This document shows, piece after piece, positions 1 to 8,979 of a stretch of 29,140 bases of DNA. The stretch lies in contig DATKRK010000198.1 of assembly GCA_035532215.1 (NCBI GenBank), forward strand, positions 1-29,140, in the 5' to 3' direction. Made by a program: the position numbers and the translations under genes. Source of the DNA: JAICIG01 sp035532215 (GTDB lineage Bacteria; Planctomycetota; Planctomycetia; Pirellulales; JAICIG01). Below the pieces are notes generated by a model, which ran no database searches, was not told where the DNA came from, and saw nothing but the letters and a program-made list of their open reading frames with translations. Each line of letters opens with the position of its first letter. Position 1 is the stretch's first letter.

Positions 1-1072
1 GCGACGCATCGTCGGCGGCGAACTTGATGATGTCGGCCAGATCGTCTTTCACTTCGGAGTATCGCGGGCTGCGGCCGGCCAGTTCGGCCGCGGCGCGGCG
101 ATCGATCGCGGCGTCGTCGACCGTGGCCTGGATTTGCAGCAGCTCCAGCACGCTGGCTTTCGCGAACCGCTTTTCCAGCTCGCCGATCGCCGCCTGACGC
201 AGGCCGGTGGGAGGCTTGGCCTGCAAAAAATCCAGCAACTCTTGAGCGCTGGCGCCGGGCAGCCGGTTGCGAATGCGTCCCTGCATGGTCCGGTTTTCCA
301 CGGGATTTTTGATTTGCGCCAGCAAGTCGATCAGCTCCGGCAAGGGACGCGTATTGACGTCGAGCTCGTCGAGGACGATAAGCACCTCTTCGCTCAAGTC
401 GTCCAACGGGTATGGCTTGGCGCCCGACGCCGCTTCGCGCAGGCTCTCTTCGTCGGCCTTCGAGAGTTGGCCGCGGTCGCCGGCGTCTTTCAGGATGTTC
501 AGCAACTCGTCAAAGTAATCGCTGCGCAGCGAATAATCGTCGGCATCGGCCTGGCGGCCGGCGCCCATCAGCGCCGAGCGCAGCTCGTTCACCACGGCGG
601 TCACGCCCGGCCGTCCCATCATCCGCAGCAGCTTCGAGGCCGTGTCGTGATACGTGCCGAGCTTCTGCAGCGGAAAGTCGGGAAACTCGCTGGGCAAGAT
701 ATTCTCCGGCTTCATGAACGCCAGAGCTTCCAGACAATCGTCGGCCTTACGGCCCAACAGCGCCTGTTGCTGCGGGGTGAGATCCGACTCGATGGTTCCC
801 GCCCGACGCGGAAACCGCCCCGAGCCGCCCGAAGCTCTGCCCTCTTTGGCCCGCTTTCGCAGCGCTTCGAGCCCCTGGCCGGAGACCAATTCGGTGGAAT
901 TGAGCCGTTGCATCACGTCGGGTATGGCCTGTTTCACGTCCGATAGCCAATCGTCGAGCGATGAGGTGGTCAGCGCCGCATTGTGCCAGCCATCGGCTAA
1001 AGCCGACGCCGGCGACAGACACGCGAGCAGGATGAGAAAAAAGCAAGTCGCCGCCGGCGTCGTGCGATCCAT
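1..1072 (-). CDS. Secreted helical protein of unknown function, C-terminus beyond window edge
   Basis: An uninterrupted frame runs from an ATG at 1072 leftward off the window, giving at least 357 residues with no stop, so the C-terminus is missing. Residues 1-26 form a signal peptide: a short charged start (MDRTTP), a hydrophobic stretch (CFFLILLACL) and an Ala-x-Ala type cleavage site before DGWHN. The rest is mainly amphipathic helix with many Leu, Ala, Asp and Glu, resembling stacked helical repeats, though I recognise no family. The start is three bases beyond the stop of the J-like gene, and a GAGG-type ribosome site lies inside that gene's end, so the two are almost certainly cotranscribed and perhaps translationally coupled. 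The product is probably periplasmic. The function is unknown. Confidence 0.8.
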   Translation of the reverse strand, partial: MDRTTPAATCFFLILLACLSPASALADGWHNAALTTSSLDDWLSDVKQAIPDVMQRLNSTELVSGQGLEALRKRAKEGRASGGSGRFPRRAGTIESDLTPQQQALLGRKADDCLEALAFMKPENILPSEFPDFPLQKLGTYHDTASKLLRMMGRPGVTAVVNELRSALMGAGRQADADDYSLRSDYFDELLNILKDAGDRGQLSKADEESLREAASGAKPYPLDDLSEEVLIVLDELDVNTRPLPELIDLLAQIKNPVENRTMQGRIRNRLPGASAQELLDFLQAKPPTGLRQAAIGELEKRFAKASVLELLQIQATVDDAAIDRRAAAELAGRSPRYSEVKDDLADIIKFAADDAS

Positions 1073-1075
1073 CGC

Positions 1076-2398
1076 CTACCTCTTCACCGCCGGCCGCCGC
1101 TTGGAACGCTCGATGCGCTGCCGGAATTCTTTCAGCGTCTTGCGTGCTTCGCGCACGATCTCGCCCGGCGGAATGCGGGCATCCTTGAGGCTGCCGAGCG
1201 CGAAGTCCAGTTGCCGGGCGGCCATCCGCGTGACGTCGTTGTAGCGATATTCGCATTCCTCGATCGCGGCGGCGAAATTGTGGATGGCGACGTTGTAGTT
1301 TCCCTCCTGGAGCGCAGCGGCGCCGAGCGTAAGCTTGTCTTGAGCTTCGGCATCTTGCTGCAACCGTTTCAATTTTTCCAGGGAGTCGTCGGCTTCGGCC
1401 GGCGGACCGTCTGCGGCGGGTCGGTCTACGGCATCAGCTCGGGCGCCTTCATTCTTTGACGCGCCCGGCGGGCGATTTTGCGCAACATTCTGCGGAGATT
1501 GCGGCTGAATGCTAGACGCCGGGGCCGGCGATTCGGGCTCGGGAGCCGCGGGCGCCGCCGGGGCTGACGCACGAATTTCCGGCTCGATGTTCGTTGCAGA
1601 ATCCGATGCTTCCGACTTATCGACCGGCGAAAGATTGGGCGGCTCGTCGTCTTGGTCTGCAGGCGGCGTTGGCAACGGCGGCGCCGACGTAGGTGGCTTT
1701 TCAACCGGCTCCGAAACTGGCTCTGGGGGCTGAGGCTCGTCAATCTTGTCAATCTGAGGCTGCGGCGCCGAGTTCGCGACGTTCGACGCAGCCGGACTGT
1801 CCGGATCCAGAGAGACGCTCTTTTCACGGGCCGCCACGGCGATCGCCGCCGCCAACAACGCGCAGCCGGCGACGAGCCAGGCCACCGTTCGCTTGGCCGA
1901 CCGCCGGCGAGCGCGGCGCCGCGCCGCCAGCCGAGCCGACCTTACTCCGCGCGAAACACGAGGCCGGGCAACTTGCCCCTGAACACGGGGCGGAGCCTCG
2001 GCGATGGCGCCAGCGGCGACGGAAGGCACGCGGATCGGCCGCAAAAGCTGCTGCCGCGGCGGGGCTTGCTCGGCGCGGTCGCTTGCGGGGCGGCCGTCGG
2101 CGACTTCCACATGCTCGCTCGGCGGATGCGGAACGCGAAGCGAATCGTCGTAGACTTGTTTCCGCGGCGGATCTTCCAGGCAGGAGAAGGCGTTGGCCAA
2201 TTCGCCCAGCAATCGCGTGGCTTCGGCGCCGTGCGGGCCAAGGCAGAAGCGGCGCACGTGAGCCGTGCGGGCCAGCCCGGCCGAGCGAATCTTTTCGGGA
2301 TCCGACTCCAGCGGCGCCAGGCCGAGCAGTGCATAGAAATCAGCCGGCCGTCGATCGGGCGGGATTTCGAGCCACTGCCAATACGGATCGAATGCCAT
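1076..2398 (-). CDS. J-domain-like membrane protein with proline-rich linker
   Basis: The product has 440 residues. Residues 2-16 (FDPYWQWLEIPPDRR) and the following FYALLGL match the N-terminal module of many planctomycete proteins. Residues 21-86 then read like a J-domain: a YxxLGL start, an acidic helix, and a closing A.SCLEDPPRKQVYDD, as in DnaJ helix IV. The HPD tripeptide needed to stimulate DnaK is absent (HVRR stands near that place), so ordinary Hsp40 activity is unlikely. An Arg-rich stretch (150-170) precedes one membrane helix (about 171-191), so the J-like part should be cytoplasmic and the rest outside. Residues 200-330 are rich in Pro, Glu, Ala and Ser, and the last 90 or so are helical with heptad-like Leu spacing. 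A GGGAGAGG ribosome site supports the ATG at 2398. Its partner is unknown. Confidence 0.85.
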   Translation of the reverse strand: MAFDPYWQWLEIPPDRRPADFYALLGLAPLESDPEKIRSAGLARTAHVRRFCLGPHGAEATRLLGELANAFSCLEDPPRKQVYDDSLRVPHPPSEHVEVADGRPASDRAEQAPPRQQLLRPIRVPSVAAGAIAEAPPRVQGQVARPRVSRGVRSARLAARRRARRRSAKRTVAWLVAGCALLAAAIAVAAREKSVSLDPDSPAASNVANSAPQPQIDKIDEPQPPEPVSEPVEKPPTSAPPLPTPPADQDDEPPNLSPVDKSEASDSATNIEPEIRASAPAAPAAPEPESPAPASSIQPQSPQNVAQNRPPGASKNEGARADAVDRPAADGPPAEADDSLEKLKRLQQDAEAQDKLTLGAAALQEGNYNVAIHNFAAAIEECEYRYNDVTRMAARQLDFALGSLKDARIPPGEIVREARKTLKEFRQRIERSKRRPAVKR

Positions 2399-2461
2399 CG
2401 CGGTCGCCTCTCCCTCGGCTCGCCGCAGCCGACCGGCCGCGGCTACATACCCGAGCCGCCC

Positions 2462-2490
2462 ATTATAACCGCTCGTGCCGCCGCCGCCAA
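2462..2490 (-). promoter_or_regulatory. Sigma70-type promoter for the J-like gene
   Basis: Read on the minus strand, TTGGCG (2490-2485) is followed by a 17-base spacer and a perfect TATAAT (2467-2462). It lies in the 104-base gap after the TolA-like gene and about 65 bases upstream of the J-like ATG. An AT-rich hexamer at ideal spacing is unusual in this GC-rich sequence. It suggests that the J-like gene and the following secreted gene can be transcribed independently of the TolA-like gene. Confidence 0.6.
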
Positions 2491-2502
2491 TTTCGCCGGC
2501 CG

Positions 2503-3609
2503 CTAACGCGGCCCCTGCGCAGCGACCTCAACCTCGTAGCTCTGCCCTCGCTGAGCGATCCGAAAGAGGGTGTAGGCAATTTGGTCTTCGCGAAGATTGG
2601 CGTACGAGAGTTCCAACTGCGCCATCCTTTGTTCCACGGCGGCGGGAAAAAAGAGCAGGAAAAACGAGGTCGGCGCCAGACCCAAGTACTCGGCCATGTC
2701 TTGGGCGAATGTGGAGTCGCCTTGAGCCGATGCGTATCCGGGCACGGGCGCCGAGGACGGCCAAGTCCAGCTCAGCCGGGTTTCGTTGTCCAGGCTGCGG
2801 ATCCGCGAACGCGGCGGGTTGGAGATCGGAAGCGTGAAGTAGCGATACTGGTCGTTGCCTGCCGGAAAAGCGATCTCGGCGCCCAGGGCCGTATATTCGT
2901 CGAGCGCCCGTTCGCACGACGCGTTCTCCAAGACCATATACCAACGGTCCAAGCGTGCGGCGCGATCGGTGGCGATTTTTCCCCCATTGCCGCCGCCCCC
3001 TGAGCCGTCGCCCGGACCGCCATCCCCCGAACCGTCACGGCCGGTCCCCGAGCCTTGGGCCGCCTGCTGTTCGAGATTGCGTCTCAGCCGTTCCTTCGCG
3101 CGTTCGAGGCTGCGGCGGGCCTGCCGGGCCGCGCGCGAAGCGGTGCTGGCCGCCTTCGATGCTTCGGCCGCCAGTTGTTCGGCCGAAGGCCCTTGGCTGT
3201 CGACGGCCAGATCCGTCGGCTGCACCTCAGTCTCGACCGATGCGAGCGGCATGGCGTCAGGCGGCGCATCCGCGCTGGCGTCGTCGGCCGCCGACGACTC
3301 GGCCAAGGCTTGCTCCGCTCCCGGCAGGCCTGCACCCGCGCCTGGCGCAGCGCCCGAGTCTTCGCCGACTTGCACCACGTCGATGGTCGGCGGCGTGCGC
3401 TCGCGAGGCTTCAAGGCGCCTGAAAACAGGATCAGCAGCAACACCAACGACAAGTGCAGCAGCATCGAAATGATCGACGAACGCGGCAGTTCGCCATAGG
3501 GCGAATAGCGGCGCCAAAAACGTCGCCAGGGCGTCGATTCGCCGAGTTGCGGCGGGGATGGCGTTACCGCGTCGTCGGCTGGCGGCGAATTCGGTGCAGT
3601 GTCGGACAT
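2503..3609 (-). CDS. TolA/TonB-like membrane-anchored protein
   Basis: The product has 368 residues from the ATG at 3609, which has GAG just upstream; an in-frame TTG at 3627 is the alternative start. A Pro-rich cytoplasmic tail leads to one membrane helix (about 44-64). In that helix Ser48 and His52 form the SxxxH spacing typical of TonB and TolA anchors, which couple to ExbB/TolQ-type motors. A region of Ala, Glu, Pro and Asp follows, then a charged helical stretch (AARQARRSLERAKERLRRNL) like the TolA stalk, a Gly/Asp-rich linker, and a compact C-terminal domain of about 160 residues that I do not recognise. The order (SxxxH anchor, stalk, C-terminal domain) is that of TolA. No ExbB/ExbD or TolQ/TolR gene is in the window. 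The family reading is inference, but single-pass topology is clear. Confidence 0.75.
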   Translation of the reverse strand: MSDTAPNSPPADDAVTPSPPQLGESTPWRRFWRRYSPYGELPRSSIISMLLHLSLVLLLILFSGALKPRERTPPTIDVVQVGEDSGAAPGAGAGLPGAEQALAESSAADDASADAPPDAMPLASVETEVQPTDLAVDSQGPSAEQLAAEASKAASTASRAARQARRSLERAKERLRRNLEQQAAQGSGTGRDGSGDGGPGDGSGGGGNGGKIATDRAARLDRWYMVLENASCERALDEYTALGAEIAFPAGNDQYRYFTLPISNPPRSRIRSLDNETRLSWTWPSSAPVPGYASAQGDSTFAQDMAEYLGLAPTSFFLLFFPAAVEQRMAQLELSYANLREDQIAYTLFRIAQRGQSYEVEVAAQGPR

Positions 3610-3671
3610 GTCGTTCTCAACGTGCAACCCTGTTCAACGTGCCGAGACCGACGTCCTGCCCGGCCGATTCC

Positions 3672-3700
3672 ATCATAAACAGAAAACCGCCGGAGATTAA
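3672..3700 (-). promoter_or_regulatory. Possible promoter of the TolA-like gene
   Basis: On the minus strand TTAATC (3700-3695) is separated by 17 bases from TATGAT (3677-3672), about 63 bases upstream of the ATG at 3609. The -10 matches consensus in five of six positions, but the -35 is weak. Confidence 0.4.
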
Positions 3701-3840
3701 CTACTGGTAGTTCAAAGCGACCTTTCGGCACGGAACCACATAGCCCCGTAGGGGCGGCAGAGACGCAGGACTGTGAAATACAACGAGGGCTTCGCCTAGG
3801 CTCAGCGCCAGGCGCTCGTCGATGTAGCGTCGAAGATACG
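3701..3840. repeat. Non-coding gap with a small palindrome
   Basis: This gap lies between ccsA and the TolA-like gene. It holds GCCCC-GTA-GGGGC (3743-3755), a five-base-pair stem with a three-base loop, and a GGGCTTCGCC string near 3787 that resembles one at the right edge of the window near 29107. It could be a remnant of a dispersed repeat or a weak transcription end for ccsA; no T-run follows on either strand. I see no convincing gene here. Confidence 0.3.
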
Positions 3841-6753
3841 CTAGGCTTCGATGGCGGCGGGCGTCTCGGCGTGCTCGGGCAAGGCGACGATGCGGGTTTC
3901 GCGGTGGTAGCGTGCGGCGGCGACGGCGGCGAAGATCCAGTTGGCCAGCACCACGGCGCCGACTTCCAACTGCCCGCCGGTGCCGAAGCCGTAGGCGTGC
4001 AGCCCGGCGCCGAGCACGAAGTTGACGCCGTACCAGGAGAACATGATCGCCGAGGCGCCGAGCACCGAGCCGATCGCCAGGCCGAAATTGCCGAACAGCC
4101 CGGCGTAGCGGCCGTGCAGAATCGCCAGGTAAACCAGGCCCGAGATCAAGGCCCAGACTTCCTTCGGGTCCCAACCCCAGAAGCGGCCCCACGAGACGTC
4201 GGCCCACAGGCCGCCGAGAATCGTGCCGGTGATCAACAGCATCACCGCCACCTGCACGGCCTTGTAAGTATAGCCGGCCAGCGTGGCGCAAGCTTCGGGC
4301 GGCCGACGGCTGAGATGCGAGGCATCGACCTCGTGGCTGGCCGGGCCAAAGCCGGGCGCCGTCGCCGCATGCGGCGACGGATCGCGATACTTGCCGAACA
4401 GGTAGTAGGCCAGCGAGATATTGCCCAGGCCCCAGGCCAGCGCGCCGGCGCCATAACTGGAGACGATCGTCAGCACGTGGATCAGGAGCCAGAAGTTGTC
4501 GCGCAGCACCGGCTGCAACGGCTCGATGTTTTCATTCAGCACCGGCGACCACCAGGCGGTGAAGGCGCCCACAAAGGCCGCGAACGTCGACGACAGTGCA
4601 AACGGCCAACGCGGGTAGACCTGCTCCATCACGGCGCCGAAGCGGCCGCGGAGGCTGAGCGGGATCAGGGCGATTCCGACAAAGGCGCTGAGCGCCACGC
4701 GCGGCAAGTACCAGACCGAGGGGACGAATACGCACAGCCCGACGAACCAGGTCATCAAATCGTTGCCGTCGGGCAGCGATTGGCCGGCGTCGATGTTCGG
4801 CAGCAGGTTGATGACGGTGCGGCCGCCCGCCGCGTAGGGCGCCCGGGCCAAGGCGTAAAACACTGCGGCCATCAAGGCGGCCCGCGGAATGAGCATCAAG
4901 AAGCCGCCGACCGTCCAGGTCGAGCGATCGAACAAATTCGTCTGCTCCGCGGTCGGTTCCTGGCTCTCCCACGTGCCCGGAATTGCCGAGAAGCGCCAGG
5001 CGTTCTTCAGCCCCGGCCAGGTGAGCGGAAACAGCGTGAACCAGGCGCCTAGCATGGAGACGAAGAACGGCACGTAGACCACCGTTTCGTACATGTTCGT
5101 CACCGGCGCCCAGTGCGTGACGGCGCTGCGCATGCCGAAGCCGAAGGCAGTCCAGACCAGCCCGCCCAAGAGCAGCGACATGCCCAGCCAGAACATGGGC
5201 TTGCGAATCATGCCGAACGCCAGGCCGAACGAGAAGACGGCGCCGAGGCTGATGATCCACGACCATTTGAACGGCTCGATCCGGTTGTAATCGACTTCGA
5301 TGTCCATCTCGCCCGGCGCCGGATAGGCCGTGTGGGCGATCAGCTCGTCGTCGCGAGATTCGATCTTCAGCTTCTGTCGTATGGGCTCGATCGAGTCGGC
5401 CAGCTCGCGCAAGCTCGCCGCCAGCGCTCGCGAGGCGCCGTCGAATTCCTTCGCGTCCGGGCCGTTCGGCGAGCCGGCGTAGGCCTTGGCCATTCGCGAG
5501 AAACTGTCGCGCACCGCGGCCAACGGTCCCGTCGGATAACTGGCAAGCAGTTGCGGCGAGCCGTAAAGCACCGCTTGCAAGCTGAGCCAGGGCTGGGCGT
5601 CGTCTTCGCGGGCGCGGTCCTTCTCCAGGGCGTACGAGTTCAAGGCCGGCGCGAGGTGCAGGCAATCGCCGTTGTCGTACAGCGCGATGCGAATTTCCTG
5701 CGCCTGTTTGACGATCTCGCCGGCCTCGGAATCGAACTCGCGGAACAGCGAGCGGAACTGCTCCAACTGCTGCGGATCGAGCTTCGCCAGACGCTCGCCG
5801 GCGGGATCGGAGAGCAAGTTGTTTCGCATCCGGCTCAGCGTAGCGGCCAGCGATCTGGCCGACGCAAGAAACGCTTCGAGGTGCGGCTCGATCTGTTCCG
5901 CCGAGGCGTCGGGTTGATTGACCAGTTGGTAGATTTCGGTCAGGGCTTTTTGACCGGCGGCAAGGTCGTCCGTTTCGCCCAGCATCGGCAGCCCGCGCAG
6001 TCCGTCGCTCAGGCTTGACCAGGTTTGCACCGTATTCTCGAACTTTTGCAGGAAGCGGCTCTCGATCCGCATCGCCTCCTGCCGCGGCATGGTGATCTGG
6101 CGCGCGGGGTTGAACGTCAGCGAACGGTAGAGCGAATAGGCCTGCTGCAGCTCGACCAGCTTCGCGTCGAGTCCGCTGGCGACGAACTCTTCTTCTTTGA
6201 GCATCGCCTGCCGCCGGCCTTGGCGCATGGCCGCCAGCGCTTCGTGCAGGGCGGTCGCCTCTTCGATCTGCCGCGGCGAGACATAGCGCAGGTGCTCGCC
6301 TTTCTCGTTGGTCACGGGCACGCCCAGATATTTCTCGCGCAGCTCGTCGTGTTCGGCCACGATAAACGGCACGTCTTCCCACTTCTCCGGTTCGACCAGC
6401 CAACTCAATAGCAGCTCGGCGGCGTCGAACGAGCGGGCTTCGAGCGCTTGGGGCTTGCCCTTGGGGCCGGCGGGAAACAACTCGCGGGCGGCGGCGTAAG
6501 CGTCGGTGTTCAGTTCGTCCTCGGGCACGACGCCTTTCAGGCCGAGCTTCGGCTTCGTGCGGTCGCAGATGATCTCGACGGCCTGCCGGGCGAACGAATC
6601 GAGCGGCATCATGCGGCCGTGGTGCAGCACCGGAATGTGCCGCCAGGCCGACAGGTCGATCCGCTCGGGTTCGGCGGCGCCGGCCGCGGCGCCGAAAGCG
6701 GCCAAGAGCGCCAGACAGCCCGCCAGCGTCAGGACGTAATGTTGCAATTTCAT
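3841..6753 (-). CDS. ccsA: Cytochrome c biogenesis protein CcsA/ResC with long N-terminal extension
   Basis: This is the membrane haem-handling subunit of system II cytochrome c maturation, which works with ResB to carry haem to the outer face and attach it to apocytochromes. The C-terminal half is multi-pass and carries the tryptophan-rich haem motif WGRFWGWDPKEVW (855-867). Candidate haem-ligand histidines flank it: H759 in WLLIHVLT and H880 in ILHGR. H547 lies in THWAPVTNMYE, the usual conserved NxYE region. The product is 970 residues, far longer than a typical CcsA of about 300. Residues 1-28 are a signal-like segment, and about 29-490 form a mostly soluble, helical and probably periplasmic region of unknown role. 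The second ATG (6753) is chosen because GAGG lies six bases upstream of it; the first, at 6759, abuts that site. The gene follows resB by 36 bases. Confidence 0.93.
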   Translation of the reverse strand: MKLQHYVLTLAGCLALLAAFGAAAGAAEPERIDLSAWRHIPVLHHGRMMPLDSFARQAVEIICDRTKPKLGLKGVVPEDELNTDAYAAARELFPAGPKGKPQALEARSFDAAELLLSWLVEPEKWEDVPFIVAEHDELREKYLGVPVTNEKGEHLRYVSPRQIEEATALHEALAAMRQGRRQAMLKEEEFVASGLDAKLVELQQAYSLYRSLTFNPARQITMPRQEAMRIESRFLQKFENTVQTWSSLSDGLRGLPMLGETDDLAAGQKALTEIYQLVNQPDASAEQIEPHLEAFLASARSLAATLSRMRNNLLSDPAGERLAKLDPQQLEQFRSLFREFDSEAGEIVKQAQEIRIALYDNGDCLHLAPALNSYALEKDRAREDDAQPWLSLQAVLYGSPQLLASYPTGPLAAVRDSFSRMAKAYAGSPNGPDAKEFDGASRALAASLRELADSIEPIRQKLKIESRDDELIAHTAYPAPGEMDIEVDYNRIEPFKWSWIISLGAVFSFGLAFGMIRKPMFWLGMSLLLGGLVWTAFGFGMRSAVTHWAPVTNMYETVVYVPFFVSMLGAWFTLFPLTWPGLKNAWRFSAIPGTWESQEPTAEQTNLFDRSTWTVGGFLMLIPRAALMAAVFYALARAPYAAGGRTVINLLPNIDAGQSLPDGNDLMTWFVGLCVFVPSVWYLPRVALSAFVGIALIPLSLRGRFGAVMEQVYPRWPFALSSTFAAFVGAFTAWWSPVLNENIEPLQPVLRDNFWLLIHVLTIVSSYGAGALAWGLGNISLAYYLFGKYRDPSPHAATAPGFGPASHEVDASHLSRRPPEACATLAGYTYKAVQVAVMLLITGTILGGLWADVSWGRFWGWDPKEVWALISGLVYLAILHGRYAGLFGNFGLAIGSVLGASAIMFSWYGVNFVLGAGLHAYGFGTGGQLEVGAVVLANWIFAAVAAARYHRETRIVALPEHAETPAAIEA

Positions 6754-6789
6754 GGGCATCCTCGCATTCGTTTCGGCCCGGCCGCGGCG

Positions 6790-8979
6790 CTACCGCGCCA
6801 CGGGCTGCCGCGAAGGTTTCGAGATCGCTTTGGCGGCGCCGGCCGTCGCCTGGGCCTTGGCTTTTCCCGCCGGTTTGAAGAAATAGGCCCGCATGTAGAA
6901 CATCGTGGCGATGCCGCCGATCACCAGCAAGCAGCCGGCGTACTTGACGCCGCGGCCCGGATCGTAATTCACGGTCAGCACCGAGCCGTAGAGCAACTTC
7001 TTTTTCGACGAGCCGGGCACCAGCCGCTTGAACTCGGCGTCGGTCGGCCGCCAAGGCCCCATGAAGCTTTCCTGGTAGAAGCGGTACGAGCGGCCGTCGC
7101 GCGGATCGGCGAAATCGACCGGCGCGTTCATCGTGATTTTGAGGTCGCGCAAAAACGTTTTGTCGCGGTCGGCCGCCAGGATGTCGACATAGCTGGAATA
7201 GTGCGAAGGCTGGCTCGTGCCGGGGTCGAGCTTCATTTCGAACTGGTTCAGCCCCACGCGAAAGCCCACGTCGACCGCATCCAGCGGCATGGCCACCGAG
7301 ACGACTTGCTTGTCGGAGGCGACCGTGTGCTCGATCGGCGGGCGAGGCTGGGTTTCGACCGGTTTGCCCTCCAGCCAAAACTCTTCGCTTTCGCCGTCGA
7401 CCGTGAGCCTCAGTTTCGCGGCCCGGTTCGCGGCCACGGCGTTGACGGCCTTGTCGAACTTCTTGGGCACGATCTTCGTCTGCGGGCGGTCGCTGGGCGT
7501 GAAATGCGTGCGGTCGACGTACATCTTCAACTGCGCGATCGGCATTTCGAAGGCGTCGACCGCCGTTTCATCGAGCGGCAACTCCTTCGCCACGACCACC
7601 TGCTTGCGATTCCAGTAGCGATAGTAAAGCCTGGCCGTGCCGTCCTCGGCCAACGGGCCTTGCAACAGGTCGATTCGCGAGCCACCCTTGCCGGCCAGCA
7701 AGTCGGCGCCCGATTTCTTGCCTTGATCGAACCAGTAGGTTCCGAACACCTCGTCGCCGTAATCTTGCAGATTGAGTTCCGGAGTATCGGCAAACAGCAG
7801 CAGGCGCTGCGACTTGTCGCCGCGCGAGACGCACAGCTCGACGGCCGGGTTCTCGGCACCGTGCTGTTCGGCGCCTTCCTGCACGGTCGCTTCGACTACG
7901 TGCAACTCGTCGGGCGGGGCGTCGCGGTCGAGATCGGCCGTGCCGACATACTGGACCACTTCCACGTCGTAGCCCGATTTGCCGAGCGGCGTTTTGCCTA
8001 GGCCCAGCTTCTCGGCCACGTCGAGCGTGAACTTCTGGCCTCCAGCGAACAACACGACCTGCCCTTTTTCGCCCAGCTCGCCCTCCGGCTGGCTGTCGAG
8101 GAAGGCCTGCACTTCGGCGTCGCCGCTGGAAAGGATGAACACGAGTTTGCCGCCGCCGACTTCTTCGCGGGCGCCCGTGCCGAAGCGATAGCGGCTGAAA
8201 CGCGGGTGGTCGATCTGGCGAATGTTCAGTTCCACTGGCATCCAGCGCTCTGCCGCAGCCAGCGGTTTGCCGTCGGCGCCCAGCTTCGGCGGGCTGGGGA
8301 CCGTCATCCACAGCCGCACATAAGGGGCCTGCACCTCTTCCGAGTTGCTGTAGAAATCGAGCACTTCCAGCTTGACGCCGTCCTGGTCGTAGAGCACGCC
8401 CTGATCGCGGCGGGCAAGCCGCCACGGCAAAAACGGCAGCTTGGTTTGATAGTCGGCCCAATTGAACGGGCCCGACACGAAGGGAATCGCCGTGACTTCG
8501 CCCTTGCGGTCGAGGGCTTTAGCCAACGTCTCGGCCGGCGAACGCGTCCGCCGGGTGAGCATGAAATGCTGCGAATCTTCGTAAGCCAGATGCCCAGTGG
8601 CGCCTTCGAACAGCGGCATTTGAGCGTCGATGCCGCCGCGGCGGCTCATCAGGCAGCCGAACAGCAGCGTTAGCAGTCCGATATGCGTGATGACAAAACC
8701 GGTCTGGTGCCGCTTCCAGGGATAGCGGATCGCCGCGGCGGAGAAGATATTCCAGGCCAACAGGGCGTTGAGCCCGGTGAACCACCAGGTTCCGTACATG
8801 CCGAACTGTCCGCCCGGCGTGCCATAATACTTTTCGACGAAGGTCGCCAGCGCCAGCACGATCGCCGCAGCGAAGATCAGCACGACCGCCAGCTTCAGCG
8901 AGGCCGAGAACTCGAACAGCCCAAGCGCCACGCGCATCCAAAACGGTTGGCTCGGCGAACGCAACTTATATTGTGACAT
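6790..8979 (-). CDS. resB: Cytochrome c biogenesis protein ResB
   Basis: The product has 729 residues and is the partner of CcsA in system II cytochrome c maturation. Four membrane segments can be seen: about 27-47, 64-84 and 93-110 near the N-terminus, and one near the C-terminus (KYAGCLLVIGGIATMFYMR). A large periplasmic domain of roughly 550 residues lies between the third and fourth, the usual ResB plan. H91 and H99 (KRHQTGFVITH) stand at the start of the third helix, where conserved ResB histidines lie. The ATG at 8979 opens directly into the family's N-terminal sequence (LFEFSASLKLAVVLIF). An in-frame upstream start near 9162 would add 61 basic, low-complexity residues and is unlikely. 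The gene is probably the first of a resB-ccsA operon. No thioredoxin-like ResA or CcdA is present in the window. Confidence 0.93.
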   Translation of the reverse strand: MSQYKLRSPSQPFWMRVALGLFEFSASLKLAVVLIFAAAIVLALATFVEKYYGTPGGQFGMYGTWWFTGLNALLAWNIFSAAAIRYPWKRHQTGFVITHIGLLTLLFGCLMSRRGGIDAQMPLFEGATGHLAYEDSQHFMLTRRTRSPAETLAKALDRKGEVTAIPFVSGPFNWADYQTKLPFLPWRLARRDQGVLYDQDGVKLEVLDFYSNSEEVQAPYVRLWMTVPSPPKLGADGKPLAAAERWMPVELNIRQIDHPRFSRYRFGTGAREEVGGGKLVFILSSGDAEVQAFLDSQPEGELGEKGQVVLFAGGQKFTLDVAEKLGLGKTPLGKSGYDVEVVQYVGTADLDRDAPPDELHVVEATVQEGAEQHGAENPAVELCVSRGDKSQRLLLFADTPELNLQDYGDEVFGTYWFDQGKKSGADLLAGKGGSRIDLLQGPLAEDGTARLYYRYWNRKQVVVAKELPLDETAVDAFEMPIAQLKMYVDRTHFTPSDRPQTKIVPKKFDKAVNAVAANRAAKLRLTVDGESEEFWLEGKPVETQPRPPIEHTVASDKQVVSVAMPLDAVDVGFRVGLNQFEMKLDPGTSQPSHYSSYVDILAADRDKTFLRDLKITMNAPVDFADPRDGRSYRFYQESFMGPWRPTDAEFKRLVPGSSKKKLLYGSVLTVNYDPGRGVKYAGCLLVIGGIATMFYMRAYFFKPAGKAKAQATAGAAKAISKPSRQPVAR

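Noticed and set aside
134..946. Plus-strand frame of 270 codons at the left edge
   Set aside because: The minus strand here has an open frame with a clear signal peptide that starts three bases after the preceding gene, and the plus-strand product looks like random GC-rich translation.
4532..7378. 948-codon minus-strand frame overlapping ccsA and resB
   Set aside because: It is in another frame of the same strand, Arg/Ala-rich, with no recognisable motif, and both true genes are firmly identified by family motifs.
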